From Areca catechu (Eukaryota > Streptophyta > Magnoliopsida > Arecales > Arecaceae): a stretch of 64,000 bases of DNA. The first letter of the stretch is position 1, and the number at the start of each line of letters is the position of its first letter. The stretch covers positions 147,001,980-147,065,979 of the forward strand of contig CM038050.1 of NCBI GenBank assembly GCA_021397845.1. Direction: 5' to 3'. Position numbers and translations under genes: made by a program. Under the pieces are notes generated by a model. The model was given only the letters and a program-made list of their open reading frames with translations. It was not told where the DNA came from and did not search any database. This document shows, piece by piece, positions 1 through 10,640 of the stretch.

Positions 1-1837
1 ATATGTAAAACCATACCTTGTATGAAATGGAGACGCTCTCCGCTGCGAAAGATCCAGGAGCAGGAGAAAGAACTTTGCTTAGCCGCACACGTGTCCGGCT
101 CTACAGGTGGTTCACACCAGGGCTCTTTCAAAATCTACTTCCACTCCAAGTGCTAGCTTGTTGTGGAACGATTTGATCAGGACTCCTTTTCTTCTTTTGA
201 TGCCGGACTCTCCGAATGAATGAAGAAGCTCAAGAGGTGAAGAATGAGTGGTTGGAACCCTTCTCAAACACTCAATCCTAAGATCTAGATCTCTAGGTAC
301 AAATATGCACACTTTTCTCCAAAAACCTCACACCTATAAAACTAGAACTTTTTCCTAGTTTCTTCCCTTTCTTCCCTTTGATTTTTCCAGCATTTCTTTG
401 CTGAATTTTTTCTTATTTTCGTCCTCCCATTTCAACCCATTAAGTAGATGGAGAGGGAGAGGGAAAGTGGGGAGTTATAGGTGTGGTAATGGATAGTTAT
501 GGTCATGGAAAGTTACATAACTCTCCAAAAATGAATTTAAACTTATTTAAATTCAGATTAAATGTATTAATTGATTTTAGTTCATAACTGAAATCAATTG
601 GGTCAAGTTTGCATACATTGGGTTCAACCCGATTAGACCCAAACCCATTTTGAACCAAATCCTATTTGATTCGTTCCAGATTTTTATAGCTCAATCAAAT
701 TGGGCTATCAAGTAATCACATTACTTAATTCACCTCCATGCATCACCAACTATTAGTGAAAATTTCATGTCACAACTTTTGTGACATCAAGTGTCTACAC
801 TTGCGAAATCAACAAGTGTCGACACTTACATAAGTGTCGACACTTTCAAGAATATCAAGTGTGACACTTGGATAAAGAAAAACCCTTTTTCTCTGTGAGT
901 CCACGAACGATTCCCAATCATTCTCCGATCACTAGATCAAGTAAAACCCCTATGGTGTGTGACCCCATAGGTTCGAACACTAAGCCGGTAGCACTGGAAC
1001 ATTTCCAATACCAGTCAAAGTCGTCATCTAGCAATGACACCCGACGTCCGGATAGGTCGAAGTTGCAGAGCAACAATCAAGAACCAGGAGATATGGAAAC
1101 CTTGTAATTAATCCCTTTGACATCAATGCTCAGGAAGACTTAGGGTTAAACTGCCCAACCCATAAAGTCCATCAATAATGTGTCTCAATCTCACAAGTCC
1201 TGTAACACTTTACAGAGACTACCCTGGCTAAGGCTTTGCTAAATTGAAACACAGTAAGATATCTGCTCCAAACACTTTGGAGGGGTCAATCCCATCTTGA
1301 TCCGATCACCGCTACACGAGTACTTAACTGTGCCCAGAAACCTTCCGTCCCTGGATTAGAAATCCAGATAGTCCAGTACTAAAGTACAGTGAGTTGCTCG
1401 CAAGCTACCATGACGATCTCATGTTTGAGGGATAACTACGTCCATATCAAAACTCTAGGCAGAATAAAATACAGACGGGTCACGTTCGATGAAATGTCAA
1501 ACACAACATCTGCATGCCATACCAGTGTCTCAACACTCCTTGGTTAAGAGGAAAACCAACGACTATGGCACACATCGACCTATACTTGATATACTATCAT
1601 CCTGAAATAAGTGTATCATTTGGTCGCGAACAATTTTAGGACTATATGATATATCCTCTCAATATCACATACAAATAGTCCTAAGGACTTCATCACTCAA
1701 GAACTCATTAAAGAAAGATGAAATAAGTGATGAAATATCAGAATAAACATTTTATTCAATAATATAATTCATATACAATTACATCAAATGTACAACTATC
1801 TATAGTATAAATTGGCTTTGGGACACATTTTCCAACA
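1..1837 (-). repeat. 3' LTR of the copia element, truncated by window start
   Basis: Position 1 corresponds to about position 7888 in the other LTR, and the two copies stay collinear to the terminal CCAACA at 1832-1837. It differs from the right copy by scattered substitutions and small indels. Like its partner it contains several copies of the palindrome AGTGTCGACACT (about 780-870). Confidence 0.93.
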
Positions 1838-1850
1838 ACTCCCACTTGGA
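1838..1850 (-). other. Polypurine tract of the copia element
   Basis: On the minus strand the bases just upstream of the 3' LTR read AAGTGGGAGT, a typical copia plus-strand primer. The pol stop codon (TAG at 1851-1853) directly adjoins it, as is usual for this superfamily. Confidence 0.8.
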
Positions 1851-2774
1851 CTAAAGCCAATTAGAACAGTATTGTATACCCATCTTCCATTTACAATCAT
1901 TGAGTTCTTGAATTCCAACGGCTTTAGTGAAGGGGTCAGCCAGGTTCTCCTTTCCGTCAATCTTCAGAAGGTCGATATCATCTCGTTCCACGATTTCTCG
2001 CACAAGATGAAATCGGCGCAGAATATGCTTGGTACGCTGATGGGACTTCGTCTCTTTGGCTTGAGCAATGGCTGCAGTGTTGTCACAGTACAATGGAACA
2101 GGACCATCCAGGGAAGGTGCCACTCCCATCTCGCCAAGAAATTTTCGCAACCAAATAGCTTCCTTTGCTGCATCATATACTGCAATATATTCCGCTTCGC
2201 ATATAGAGTCTGCTACAGTGTGCTGCTTGGAACTCTTCCAGCTGATGGCTCCACCATTCAGGGTAAAAACAAAGCCAGATACACTCTTGCTATCATCCCT
2301 ATCTGACTGGAAACTGGAGTCAGTATACCCCACAAGTTTCAAGTCAGGTCCTCCAAAAAGAAGCCACTGGTCCTTGGTATTTCGTAAATACTTCAGGATG
2401 GTCTTTGCAACCTTCCAGTATGCTTCACCTGGGTCAGACTGGTATCGACTCACTATTCCTAATGAGTATGCCACGTCTGGTCTAGTACATGTCATGGCGT
2501 ACATGATGGACCCTACTACCGAAGCATAAGGAATCCGACTCATATGCTCTCTTTCCTCAGGAGTTGTCGGACAATCCTTCTTGGAAAGAGAATTACCATG
2601 GCCTATCGGAAGATAGCCTTTCTTGGAATTCTCCATGCTAAACCTTTTCAGCACGGTATCAATGTACGTAGACTGGGACAAACCAAGAAGCTTCCTTGAT
2701 CTATCCCTATAGATCTTCATACCTAGTATGAAAGAAGCTTCACCCAGGTCTTTCATAGAAAACTGGGACGACAA
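1851..2774 (-). pseudogene. Copia polyprotein C-terminus: RT thumb and RNase H
   Basis: An open stretch of 307 codons. It starts just after the RT catalytic core with the copia motif SMKDLGEASFILGM, continues through RPDVAYSLGIVSRY, and enters RNase H with VGYTDSSFQSD, CEAEYIA and LYCDNTAAIA. It ends with KENLADPFTKA, the usual copia pol terminus. RNase H removes the RNA strand during reverse transcription in the virus-like particle. The first methionine is not a true start; an in-frame stop separates this piece from the upstream RT. One RNase H motif reads SICEAEYIAVYDA where families usually have STxEAEYIAxxxA. Part of a gag-pol that would be one polyprotein if intact. Confidence 0.92.
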
Positions 2775-3556
2775 CTAGACCTTTATTCCCTGTAATGCAG
2801 GGATATCATTCCCGATTAAGAGAATATCATCCACATACAGTACAAGAAATACAACTACAGAACCATTTGCCCACTTATATATGCAGGGTTTTTCTTTGTT
2901 CCTAACAAAACCATACGTCTTGACACACTTATCAAAACGCATGTTCCAACTCCGAGATGCCTGCTTTAGTCCATAGATGGACCTACTAAGCTTACATACC
3001 TTAGATTCATCTGTGGATGTGAACCTTCAGGTTGCATCATATACACATCCTCATTTAGCTCACCATTTAGGAAAGCTGTATGGACATCCATTTGCCAGAT
3101 TTCATAATCCAGATATGCAGCTAAGGCAAGCATAATCCGAATAGACTTGAGCATTGCCACCGGGGAAAACGTCTCGTCATAGTCAATACCATAACGTTGA
3201 CGATAACCCTTGGCAACCAGACGGGCTTTATAGGTCTCTACCTGCCCATCTGCGCCCCATTTCCTTTTGAAGACCCATTTGCACCCAATGGGTTTTACCC
3301 CTTCAGGTGGATCAACCAAAGTCCATACTTTGCTGATTTCCATGGACTCCATTTCAGATTTCATGGCTCCCAGCCACAACTCAGAATCAGACCTCTGCAT
3401 CGCGTCCATATAGGTGATTGGATCCTCGTTGTTCTCATCGAGCTCAACGGGATCACCATCTCGGACCAGAAAACCATAGTATCTGTCCGGTTGATGCGGT
3501 ACTCTACCGGATCTCCTTAATGACTGGTCAATAGGCTCAAGGTTTGATCTTATCAT
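2775..3556 (-). pseudogene. Copia reverse transcriptase core (with integrase tail)
   Basis: The upstream half (2966-3556) contains SLRRSGRVPHQPDRYYG, the linker that follows copia integrase, then KWVFKRKWGADG, YKARLVAKGY, DYDETFSPVA and DVHTAFLNGEL, all hallmark copia RT blocks. The catalytic YVDD box lies at about 2830 on the minus strand, within LYVDDILLIGND. Reading frames are broken between 2775 and 2966, with a stop just before the RNase H piece. RT copies element RNA to cDNA. The active-site residues are visible, but the frame breaks make a functional product unlikely. Confidence 0.9.
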
Positions 3557-3594
3557 AACGAGTTCTGTAGCAGTCCTTGAGTGATTTGGTTCTT

Positions 3595-4325
3595 CTATAT
3601 GTTAAACTTCAGTAAGCTCAGCATTGGCAGCTTGAGCACCTTCAGTAAGGTACTCCCTTTCCAAAAGGTAGCTCTAAGACTGACGAACAATTTTTGTTCC
3701 CCAGGCATATAGAAGAAATAACCCTTAGACTCTTTAGGATACCCAACAAAGAGGCACCTGTTAGACCTAGGTCCAAGTTTATCTGTCTCCAAACGTTTGA
3801 CATAAGCCGGACACCCCCAAACCCGAAGGTGTGAAAGACTCGGCTTACGCCCATTCCATATCTCATTTGGAGTTTTGTTAACAGACTTACTCGGAACTCT
3901 ATTTAGAAGATAGCATGCTGACTCCAAAGCATACCCCCAAAAGGAAGTTGACAGAGTTGCAAATCCAATCATGTATCTGACCATGTCTAACAGAGTCCGA
4001 TTCCTCCTTTCAGACACACCATTTAACTGAGGCGTCCCAGGAGGTGTCCATTGAGAGAGAATCCCATTCTCTTCGAGATAAGTCAGAAACTCCCCAGAAA
4101 GATATTCTCCACCTTGATCTGATCGAAGGATTTTAATATGCTTCCGGTTTGTTTTTCAACTTCATTACGATACCGTTTGAACATCTCAAATGATTCAGAT
4201 TTATGTCTCATCAAAAAGACATAACCGTACCTTGAGAGGTCGTCCGTAAATGTAATGAAATATTTATACCCACCCTTGGCATCGACATTCATTGGTCCAC
4301 ATACATCAGTATGTACTAGACACAA
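3595..4325 (-). pseudogene. Copia integrase catalytic core
   Basis: Two adjoining reading frames. The upstream one (4083-4325) carries HTDVCGPM with the first catalytic Asp, then TFTDDLSRYGYVFLM. The downstream one (3595-4017) carries SERRNRTLLDMVRYM, the block that holds the catalytic Glu, followed by GYALESACYLLNRVPSK and CLFVGYPKESKGY, which are typical of copia integrase. Between them, around 4017-4083, the frame is lost. The enzyme would join element cDNA to host DNA. The frameshift implies a dead copy. Confidence 0.9.
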
Positions 4326-4361
4326 AATGTCATCGGCTCGTATACCTTTTCCAGTAAAAGG

Positions 4362-4547
4362 TTACCTGGTCATCTTATCAAGTAAACAAGATTCACTGGT
4401 TGGTAGTGATTCACAATCACTAACGTTTAGGAGACCTTCTCCCACTAACCTGTTGATTCTATTCTTGTTGACATGACCTAGCCTACAGTGCCAAAGATAA
4501 GCATTATTGACATTATCTAATCTAGGGCGTTTGCATGAAATGTACAT
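4362..4547 (-). pseudogene. GAG-pre-integrase zinc-binding segment
   Basis: Contains LWHCRLGHVNKNRI, the conserved HH portion of the GAG-pre-integrase domain that precedes copia integrase. The CC pair would follow a little downstream, but the usual Cys-x2-Cys is only partly readable (ESCLLDKM). Separated by frame breaks from protease upstream and integrase core downstream. Confidence 0.8.
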
Positions 4548-4693
4548 TACACCAACAGGCTATGATAAAACATAAATGCCATTCTTAATATGTCCAGTCA
4601 TAACTATAATATCATTCATAATGACTTTGCAAAAATTATTCTTGATTAATAGTTCATAACCATTACTGGCCAACTGGCCTACAGAGATAATAT

Positions 4694-5806
4694 TTACAAG
4701 GAATGATGGACAATAGTGACAATCACTAAGAACAACTTTACAAGACTCGAAAAATAGATTGACAATTCCAATGTCAGGACTGGAGCTTGACTTCCGTTCC
4801 CCACATTCAGAAATCTCTCGCCATTCTCGAATCTTCTACTAACTTGTAGTCCCTGCAACGTATTGCAAATATGATAAGGACTACCAGTATCTAATATCCA
4901 GTTAGTAGTATCACAAATAGAAAAACAACAAGGATTTATCATATAAATACCTTGTCCAGCAACCTTTTGCTGCTTCTTCTTCTTCGGCCTGTTCGGGTCA
5001 AGTGTAGCTAGGTAAGCGGAACAATTCCTCTTCCAATGACCCGGCTTCTTGCAGTAGAAGCATTCTGCCTGACTCTGGTCAGCCTTCTTCTTAATCTGAC
5101 TGGGCCCAGCACTTTGCACCATTTTATTTTTATTCTTTTTCTTTTTCCCTTTCTTAAAGGGACGACGCCTTGCCGCACTGCCTCCCACTAAATTCACCAA
5201 GCTCTTTTGGAGCTGGTGATCCTTTTCATAAGTCTGTAGTAACCCCATCAACCCATGGTAGTTGATTACAGGCCTTGTTAATCTATAGTGATCTAGAAAA
5301 GGCAAGTAGGAGGGAGGCAAAGAATTCAAAATCGCATCCTTCCCAAGCTGCTCGTGGAAAGGATATCCGAGTTTGGCCAAGCGCTCGATCATCTCGATCA
5401 TGTACAATACATGATCAGTGACCGAGGTCCCTTCAGTCATTCGAGCGTTGAAGATGGTAGAGGAAACCCTGTACCTTTCAACATCGTCTGGGACACCAAA
5501 AGATTCCTTCAACTTTTGAAGGATTTCCTCCGGTTGGGCCTCCTCGAATCTATGACTGAACTCGTCGTTCATAGCCGCCAATATAATGCACCGCACTGTA
5601 GTACTGTCAGAGACCCACTTTTGATAAGCATCTCTGACTGCAGTATGTGCGGTGGGGGCTGGCCCCTCAGGTGCCGGATCCGTTAATACATAAAGGATTC
5701 GTTCGTGCTCGAGAACAATTCTCAGTCTTCGATACCAGCTATCGAAGTTGGGTCCCATGAGCTTGTCATTATCTAATAATGACCGGAGTGACAGATTAGT
5801 AGACAT
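4694..5806 (-). CDS. gag: Copia gag with zinc knuckle and start of protease
   Basis: A 370-codon open frame starting at a plausible true ATG (5806), since the leader and PBS lie upstream. Residues ~1-210 are the UBN2-type copia gag domain (LMGPNFDSWYRRLRIVLEHE near the start, FNARMTEGTSVTDHVLYM mid-domain). A lysine-rich stretch (~215-245) is followed by the CCHC knuckle CFYCKKPGHWKRNC at ~250. The protease active site WILDTGSPYHIC lies near residue 305 (DTG triad). Gag packages element RNA in cytoplasmic particles. The frame ends in protease by frameshift, so the full gag-pol is not continuous. This is the best-preserved coding segment of the element. Confidence 0.9.
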   Translation of the reverse strand: MSTNLSLRSLLDNDKLMGPNFDSWYRRLRIVLEHERILYVLTDPAPEGPAPTAHTAVRDAYQKWVSDSTTVRCIILAAMNDEFSHRFEEAQPEEILQKLKESFGVPDDVERYRVSSTIFNARMTEGTSVTDHVLYMIEMIERLAKLGYPFHEQLGKDAILNSLPPSYLPFLDHYRLTRPVINYHGLMGLLQTYEKDHQLQKSLVNLVGGSAARRRPFKKGKKKKNKNKMVQSAGPSQIKKKADQSQAECFYCKKPGHWKRNCSAYLATLDPNRPKKKKQQKVAGQGIYMINPCCFSICDTTNWILDTGSPYHICNTLQGLQVSRRFENGERFLNVGNGSQAPVLTLELSIYFSSLVKLFLVIVTIVHHSL

Positions 5807-7663
5807 TATCTGAAAAAGAAAACCAAGACTATTTAGTATATGAATTATTTAAAACTTAAAGACATGGACTTTTCTAAAAGCTCCTCCCACTATTTTATTC
5901 AGACTGGTAGCCTCTACCTCCAATCCGAAGAATAACACTTATCCCTTAGTGGGTACCAGAATCCAATAGACAATGCATGAGCCCAACTATGGTCGGACAA
6001 CCCATTTTCATCTAAAGGTAGGTTCATAACCAGTTGTTTCTCCAAACAACTCCTAGTAATTTATTTTGCCCTAGGAACACTTCAATCGGCCTTTGGGCTA
6101 CCTGCTAAAGAAGGTCCTAGTTAGGTCCAACCATTAACATGATTGATCTTAATGCTTCTAGCTAACAAATGATCAAGCCCAACTTTGGCCGGCTAACCTG
6201 ACCACCTGTTCAAGAAAGTTGCATTACGTCATCATATAATGAATGGAAATTCCAATAGTATGATGACCACCCGATCTGTGGATCTACCGATAATCACCCC
6301 ACTACTGGACTTATTACCAAACACCTTAATGGGAGGCTAAGACAAAAAATTATCATATAATTTCCATCTTTTTAAGGATCTAATAATTTAGAGGTTTTAT
6401 ACATGTTGTGACAGAAGAGAAAGGATAAGTCATGGATTATCTTTCACTAACTTCATATGTTAATGAAAGGGTTACATGAACCACAAAATCCATGGGCACC
6501 TAAATCAGTCAAGCTGATTAACCTTATTGGCATGTGCTAACTCGAATTAATGAGCTAACTAATCAAATCTGGTTGACCATATTGGCCAGGTAAGTGAGAT
6601 CAAGGTTATGGGTTAAGCCATTAACCATCTTTCCTTAGACACCAATATCATTGGCCAGGAAAGAGGTAGCCCCAAAAAATCATAGATCAAAGCCATACTT
6701 ACCTTAGACACCAATTGGTTCACCAATTTCGATTAGGCTAGCCTAAAGAATCGGGTCCTACCTCGAAGCCAAGATTAAGTCCATTTAGATATATGGACCA
6801 ATCATTCTAACTATTAGATAGATACTAGAGAAGAACCTTAACTCAACATTTGATTAAGTTAATTCTCTATTAAGTCCTATTCATCTAAACTTAGGTCTAA
6901 CCCAATTAGGACCTAATTCAAGCTAACCCATTTAATCCAAAGTTATGAATATGACTTAGATCTTAAAATCATATCCTTAGATCATTTAGTCACTTAGATT
7001 TACTTAATTCATAATTAAGTTAATCATACAACAGATTGAAACATTTTCAAAAAACTTTATAAAATATTTTTACAAGAAAATCCAATTTTTAAATTTCTGT
7101 TCACTGTGAAGTGTCGACACTTCAGTAGCAAGTGTCGACACTAGGTGTCGATACTACTCTGAGACAGGTCGACACACAGAGAACCGATTTCTGTGTTTTT
7201 GTTCATGAGTCGACACCTAGAAGCCCAAGTGTCGACACATAGACACCCAAGTGTCGACACTAGGTAAACCAAGTGTCGACACTTGATCAAATCCGAGCAC
7301 AGAAATGCTGAAATCCAAACTTGTCTTTTCTAAACTTGAATTTTATGTTAAACTATTTAACATAACAATCATAAACTAACTTTAGAACATTTCTAAAACA
7401 TTTTATGACTTCAAATTTAGAACATAATAAAGATCAAAATATTTTAATCTTTACTTTTTCTTTTCTTTTTCTTCTTCATGAGTCCTTCACAATGGCACCC
7501 CTACACGCCATAGGAGATCCCTTTGAATGGGAAGTGAGGGTCTTGCAGCCCTACTTCTCTCCTATGACCGGACGGCCTAGTGAGGCACTCAATCCGAGTA
7601 CTTGCAAGAAATTAAACTGATTTATAATGTTTATACTAAACATTCATGCTAGAGCAACCTGGT
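5807..7663 (-). other. Untranslated leader of the copia element
   Basis: About 1.85 kb between the primer site and the gag start, long for a copia leader. It is AT-rich with no convincing ORF. Its notable content is a cluster of GTGTCGACAC-type palindromes (about 7105-7290), which also occur in the LTR. Confidence 0.75.
7105..7290. repeat. Cluster of AGTGTCGACACT palindromes in the leader
   Basis: Within under 200 bp there are at least four full or near-full copies of AAGTGTCGACACTT plus several diverged ones (GGTGTCGATACT, GAGTCGACACCT). The same palindrome recurs in both LTRs near 790-860 and 8690-8765. Each is its own reverse complement and contains the GTCGAC core. Confidence 0.85.
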
Positions 7664-7676
7664 GGCTTTGATACCA
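7664..7676 (-). other. Primer binding site, tRNA-iMet type (copia)
   Basis: The minus strand reads TGGTATCAAAGCC, close to the initiator methionine tRNA 3'-end complement (TGGTATCAGAGC). It lies 2 bp inside the LTR start TG at 7679, the expected spacing. Confidence 0.85.
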
Positions 7677-7678
7677 AT

Positions 7679-9730
7679 TGAAAGGAAAACTAGTAGCAAG
7701 CATGCTTTGTATTTTAAACTTTTTCAAAATAACATGCAGCGGAAGCATGATAAAATGATTAACATTTAATCTAAGCATGCTTTAAAACTTTTCTATGCTA
7801 CTTATCCCAAGATCTTGCATGAATGATTAATATAAACAGTGAAATCATGAATTCATGCTATGAACATTTCAGAGCAACATATCTATATATGTAAAACCAT
7901 ACCTTGTATGAAATGGAGACGCTCTCCACTGCGAAAGATCCAGGAGCAGGAGGAAGAACTCTGCTTAGCCGCACACGTGTCCGGCCTCTACAGGTGGTTC
8001 ACACCAGGGCTCTTTCAAAATCTACTTCCATTCCAAGTGCTAGCTTGTTGTAGAACGATTTGATCGGGACTCCTTTTCTTCTTTCGATGCCGGACTCTCC
8101 GAATGAATGAAGAAGCTCAAGAGGTGGAGAATGAGTGGTTGGAACCCTTCCCAAACACTCAATCCTAAGACCTAGATCTCTAGGTACAAATATGCACACT
8201 TTTCTCTAAAAACCTCACACCTATAAAACTAGAACTTTTTCCTAGTTTCTTCCCTTTCTTCCCTTTGATTTTTCCAGCATTTCTTTGCTGAATTTTTTCT
8301 TATTTTCGTCCTCCCATTTCAACCATTAAGTAGATGGAGAGGGAGAGGGAAAGTGGGGAGTTATAGGTGTGGTAATGGGTAGTTATGGGGAGTTATGGTC
8401 ATGGGAAGTTACATAACTCCCCAAAAATGAATTTAAACTTATTTAAATTCAGATTAAATGTATTAATTGATTTTAGTTCATAACTAAAATCAATTGGGTC
8501 AAGTGTGCATACATTGGGTTCAACCCGATTGGACCCAAACCCATTTTGAACCAAATCCTATTTGATTCGTTCCAGATTTTTATAGCTCAATCAAATTGGG
8601 CTATCAAGTAATCACATTACTTAATTCACCTCCATACATCACCAATTATTAGTGAAAATTTCATGTCACAACTTTTGTGACATCAAGTGTCTACACTTGC
8701 GAAATCAACAAGTGTCGACACTTACACAAGTGTCGACACTTTCAAGAATATCAAGTGTTGACACTTGGATAAAGAAAAACCCTTTTTCTCTATGAGTCCA
8801 CGAACGATTCCCAATCGTTCTCCGATCACTAGATCAAGTAAAACCCTATGGTGTGTGACCCCATAGGTTCGAATACTAAGCCGGTAGCACTGGAACATTT
8901 CCAATACCAGTCAAAGTCGCCATCTAGCAATGATACCCGACGTCCGGATAAGTCGAAGTTGCAGAGCAACAATCAAGAACCAGGAGATATGGAAACCTTG
9001 TAATTAATCCCTTTGACCTCAATGCTCAAGAAGACTTAGGGTTAAACTGCCCAACCCATAAGTCCATCAATAATGTGTCTCAATCTCACAAGTCCTGTAA
9101 CACTTTACAGAGACTACCCTGGCCAAGGCTTTGCTAAATTGAAACACAGTAAGATATCTACTCCAAACACTTTGGAGGGGTCAATCCCATCTTAATCCGA
9201 TCACCGCTACACGAGTACTTAACTGTGCCCAGAAACCTTCCATCCCTGGATTAGAAATCCAGATAGTCCAATACCAAAGTACAGTGAGTTGCTCGCAAGC
9301 TACCATACGATCTCTTGTCTGAGGGATAACTACGTCCATATCAAAACTCTAGACAGAATAAAATACAGACGAGTCACGTTTGATGAAATGTCAAACACAA
9401 CATCTGCATGCCATACCAGTGTCTCCACACTCCTTGGTTAAGAGGACAACCAACGACTATGGTACACATCGACCTATACTTGATATACTATCATCCTGAA
9501 ATAAGTGTATCATTTGGTTGCGAACAATTTTAGGACTATATGATGTATCCTCTCTATATCACATACAAATAGTCCTAAGGACTTCATCACTCAAGAACTC
9601 ATTAAAGAAAGATGAAAAAAGTGATGAACTGCCAGAATAAACATTTTATTCAATAATATAATTCATATACAATTACATCAAATGTACAATGTCTACAGTA
9701 TAAATTAGCTTTGGGACACATTTCCCAACA
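7679..9730 (-). repeat. 5' LTR of the copia element, complete
   Basis: 2,052 bp bounded by TG (7679) and CA (9730). Its inner border adjoins the primer site; its outer border directly abuts gypsy integrase sequence, so 9731-9735 (GTTAT) should be one copy of the 5-bp target duplication (the other copy is outside the window). Collinear with 1-1837. Short ORFs inside it are not credible genes. Confidence 0.93.
8576..8585 (-). promoter_or_regulatory. Possible TATA box in the copia LTR
   Basis: The minus strand reads GCTATAAAAA here, and the same sequence is kept in the other LTR at 681-690. Its place in the middle of the LTR, downstream of a U3-like part, fits a promoter, but no transcript evidence is available. 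Confidence 0.4.
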
Positions 9731-10640
9731 GTTATAGACAAACTCTATCAACGATAGATGGTAGTCCCAAGCACCACCCAAGTCCATAACACAAGCTCTC
9801 AACATGTCTTCTAAAATTTGAATAGTTCGCTTTGACTGTCCATCGATTGGAGATGAAATGGTATATTAAAACTTAATTTGGTCCACAATGCCATGTGAAG
9901 ACTCTTCCAAATTATGAAACAACCTACTACTGTCTCGATCCGATACTATAGAAATTGGAATCCTATGTAGTCTCACAATTTATTCCATGTACAAGTTTGC
10001 TAATTTTTCTAGAGAGAGACTGACACGAAAGGATAAGAAATGAGCTGATTTCATCAGTCGGTCCACAATCACTCATACCGCATTATTTTCCTTAGGGGTT
10101 TTGGATAAACTTGTCATAAAATCCATGGTAATATGCTCTCATTTCCACTGAGGAATCGCAAGAGACTGCAATGGTCCAGCAGGTCTTTGATGCTCAGCTT
10201 TTACCTGTTGACATACCAAGCATTGAGCCACATACTGAGCTTTGTCTTTCTTCATACCACTCCACCAAAAGTTTTCACGTAGATCTCGATACATTTTTGT
10301 ACTACCCGGATGCATCGTATATGCTGAACTATATGCCTCTTCCATAATCTCATTCTTTAATTTTGGAAGCTTGGGAACACATAACCTATTACCAAACCTC
10401 AGGGTATCATCTTTATATATAGTAAACTCTGACTGAGCACCCGACTCAACTGTCTCTCTAATTCTCCGAAGCTCTAAATCTTCATTTTGAGCAGATTTAA
10501 TCTTGTCAATCAAGATAGGTTGTACCATAATACTTGCTAATTGAATTCCAGAATTATGAATTCGTACCTCAATCTTATACATCTCCATATCCATTATGAT
10601 GTGCTTTTGATTAGTAATTAAAGCTGCTAACTTACTTGGG
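9731..10640 (-). pseudogene. Gypsy integrase, cut by copia insertion
   Basis: The zinc region [19 protein letters not shown]...[12 protein letters not shown] (HHCC) is open at 10139-10500. The core follows in decayed form: MDF with the first catalytic Asp, IVSDRDSRFTS with the second, then [18 protein letters not shown]. The last motif normally reads GQSERT, and its Glu is the third catalytic residue; here it is Lys (GAG to AAG), so the enzyme would be inactive. The frame LSLIEFVYN then stops exactly at 9731 where the copia LTR begins. Confidence 0.88.

Larger units (their letters stand above)
1..9730 (-). mobile_element. Ty1/copia LTR retrotransposon, left end outside window
   Basis: The two flanks (1-1837 and 7679-9730) are near-identical direct repeats around an internal region that reads, on the minus strand, gag, protease, integrase, reverse transcriptase, RNase H. 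That order is diagnostic of Ty1/copia. A tRNA-iMet-like primer site adjoins the right LTR and a purine tract adjoins the left LTR, which fixes the orientation. The left LTR lacks about 209 bp because the window starts inside it. Over one 66-codon stretch the two LTR copies differ at about 7 residues, so the insertion is fairly recent but not new. The ~2-kb LTRs recall Angela/Tork-type lineages, but lineage is not resolved. The element lies inside the integrase region of a gypsy element that resumes at 9731. Confidence 0.95.

Noticed and set aside
112..312. 66-codon minus-strand ORF as a small protein gene
   Set aside because: Present in both copia LTRs and without a recognised domain; changes between copies are mostly replacements, which gives no sign of selection.
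2068..2529. 153-codon plus-strand ORF
   Set aside because: It is the antisense shadow of copia RNase H.
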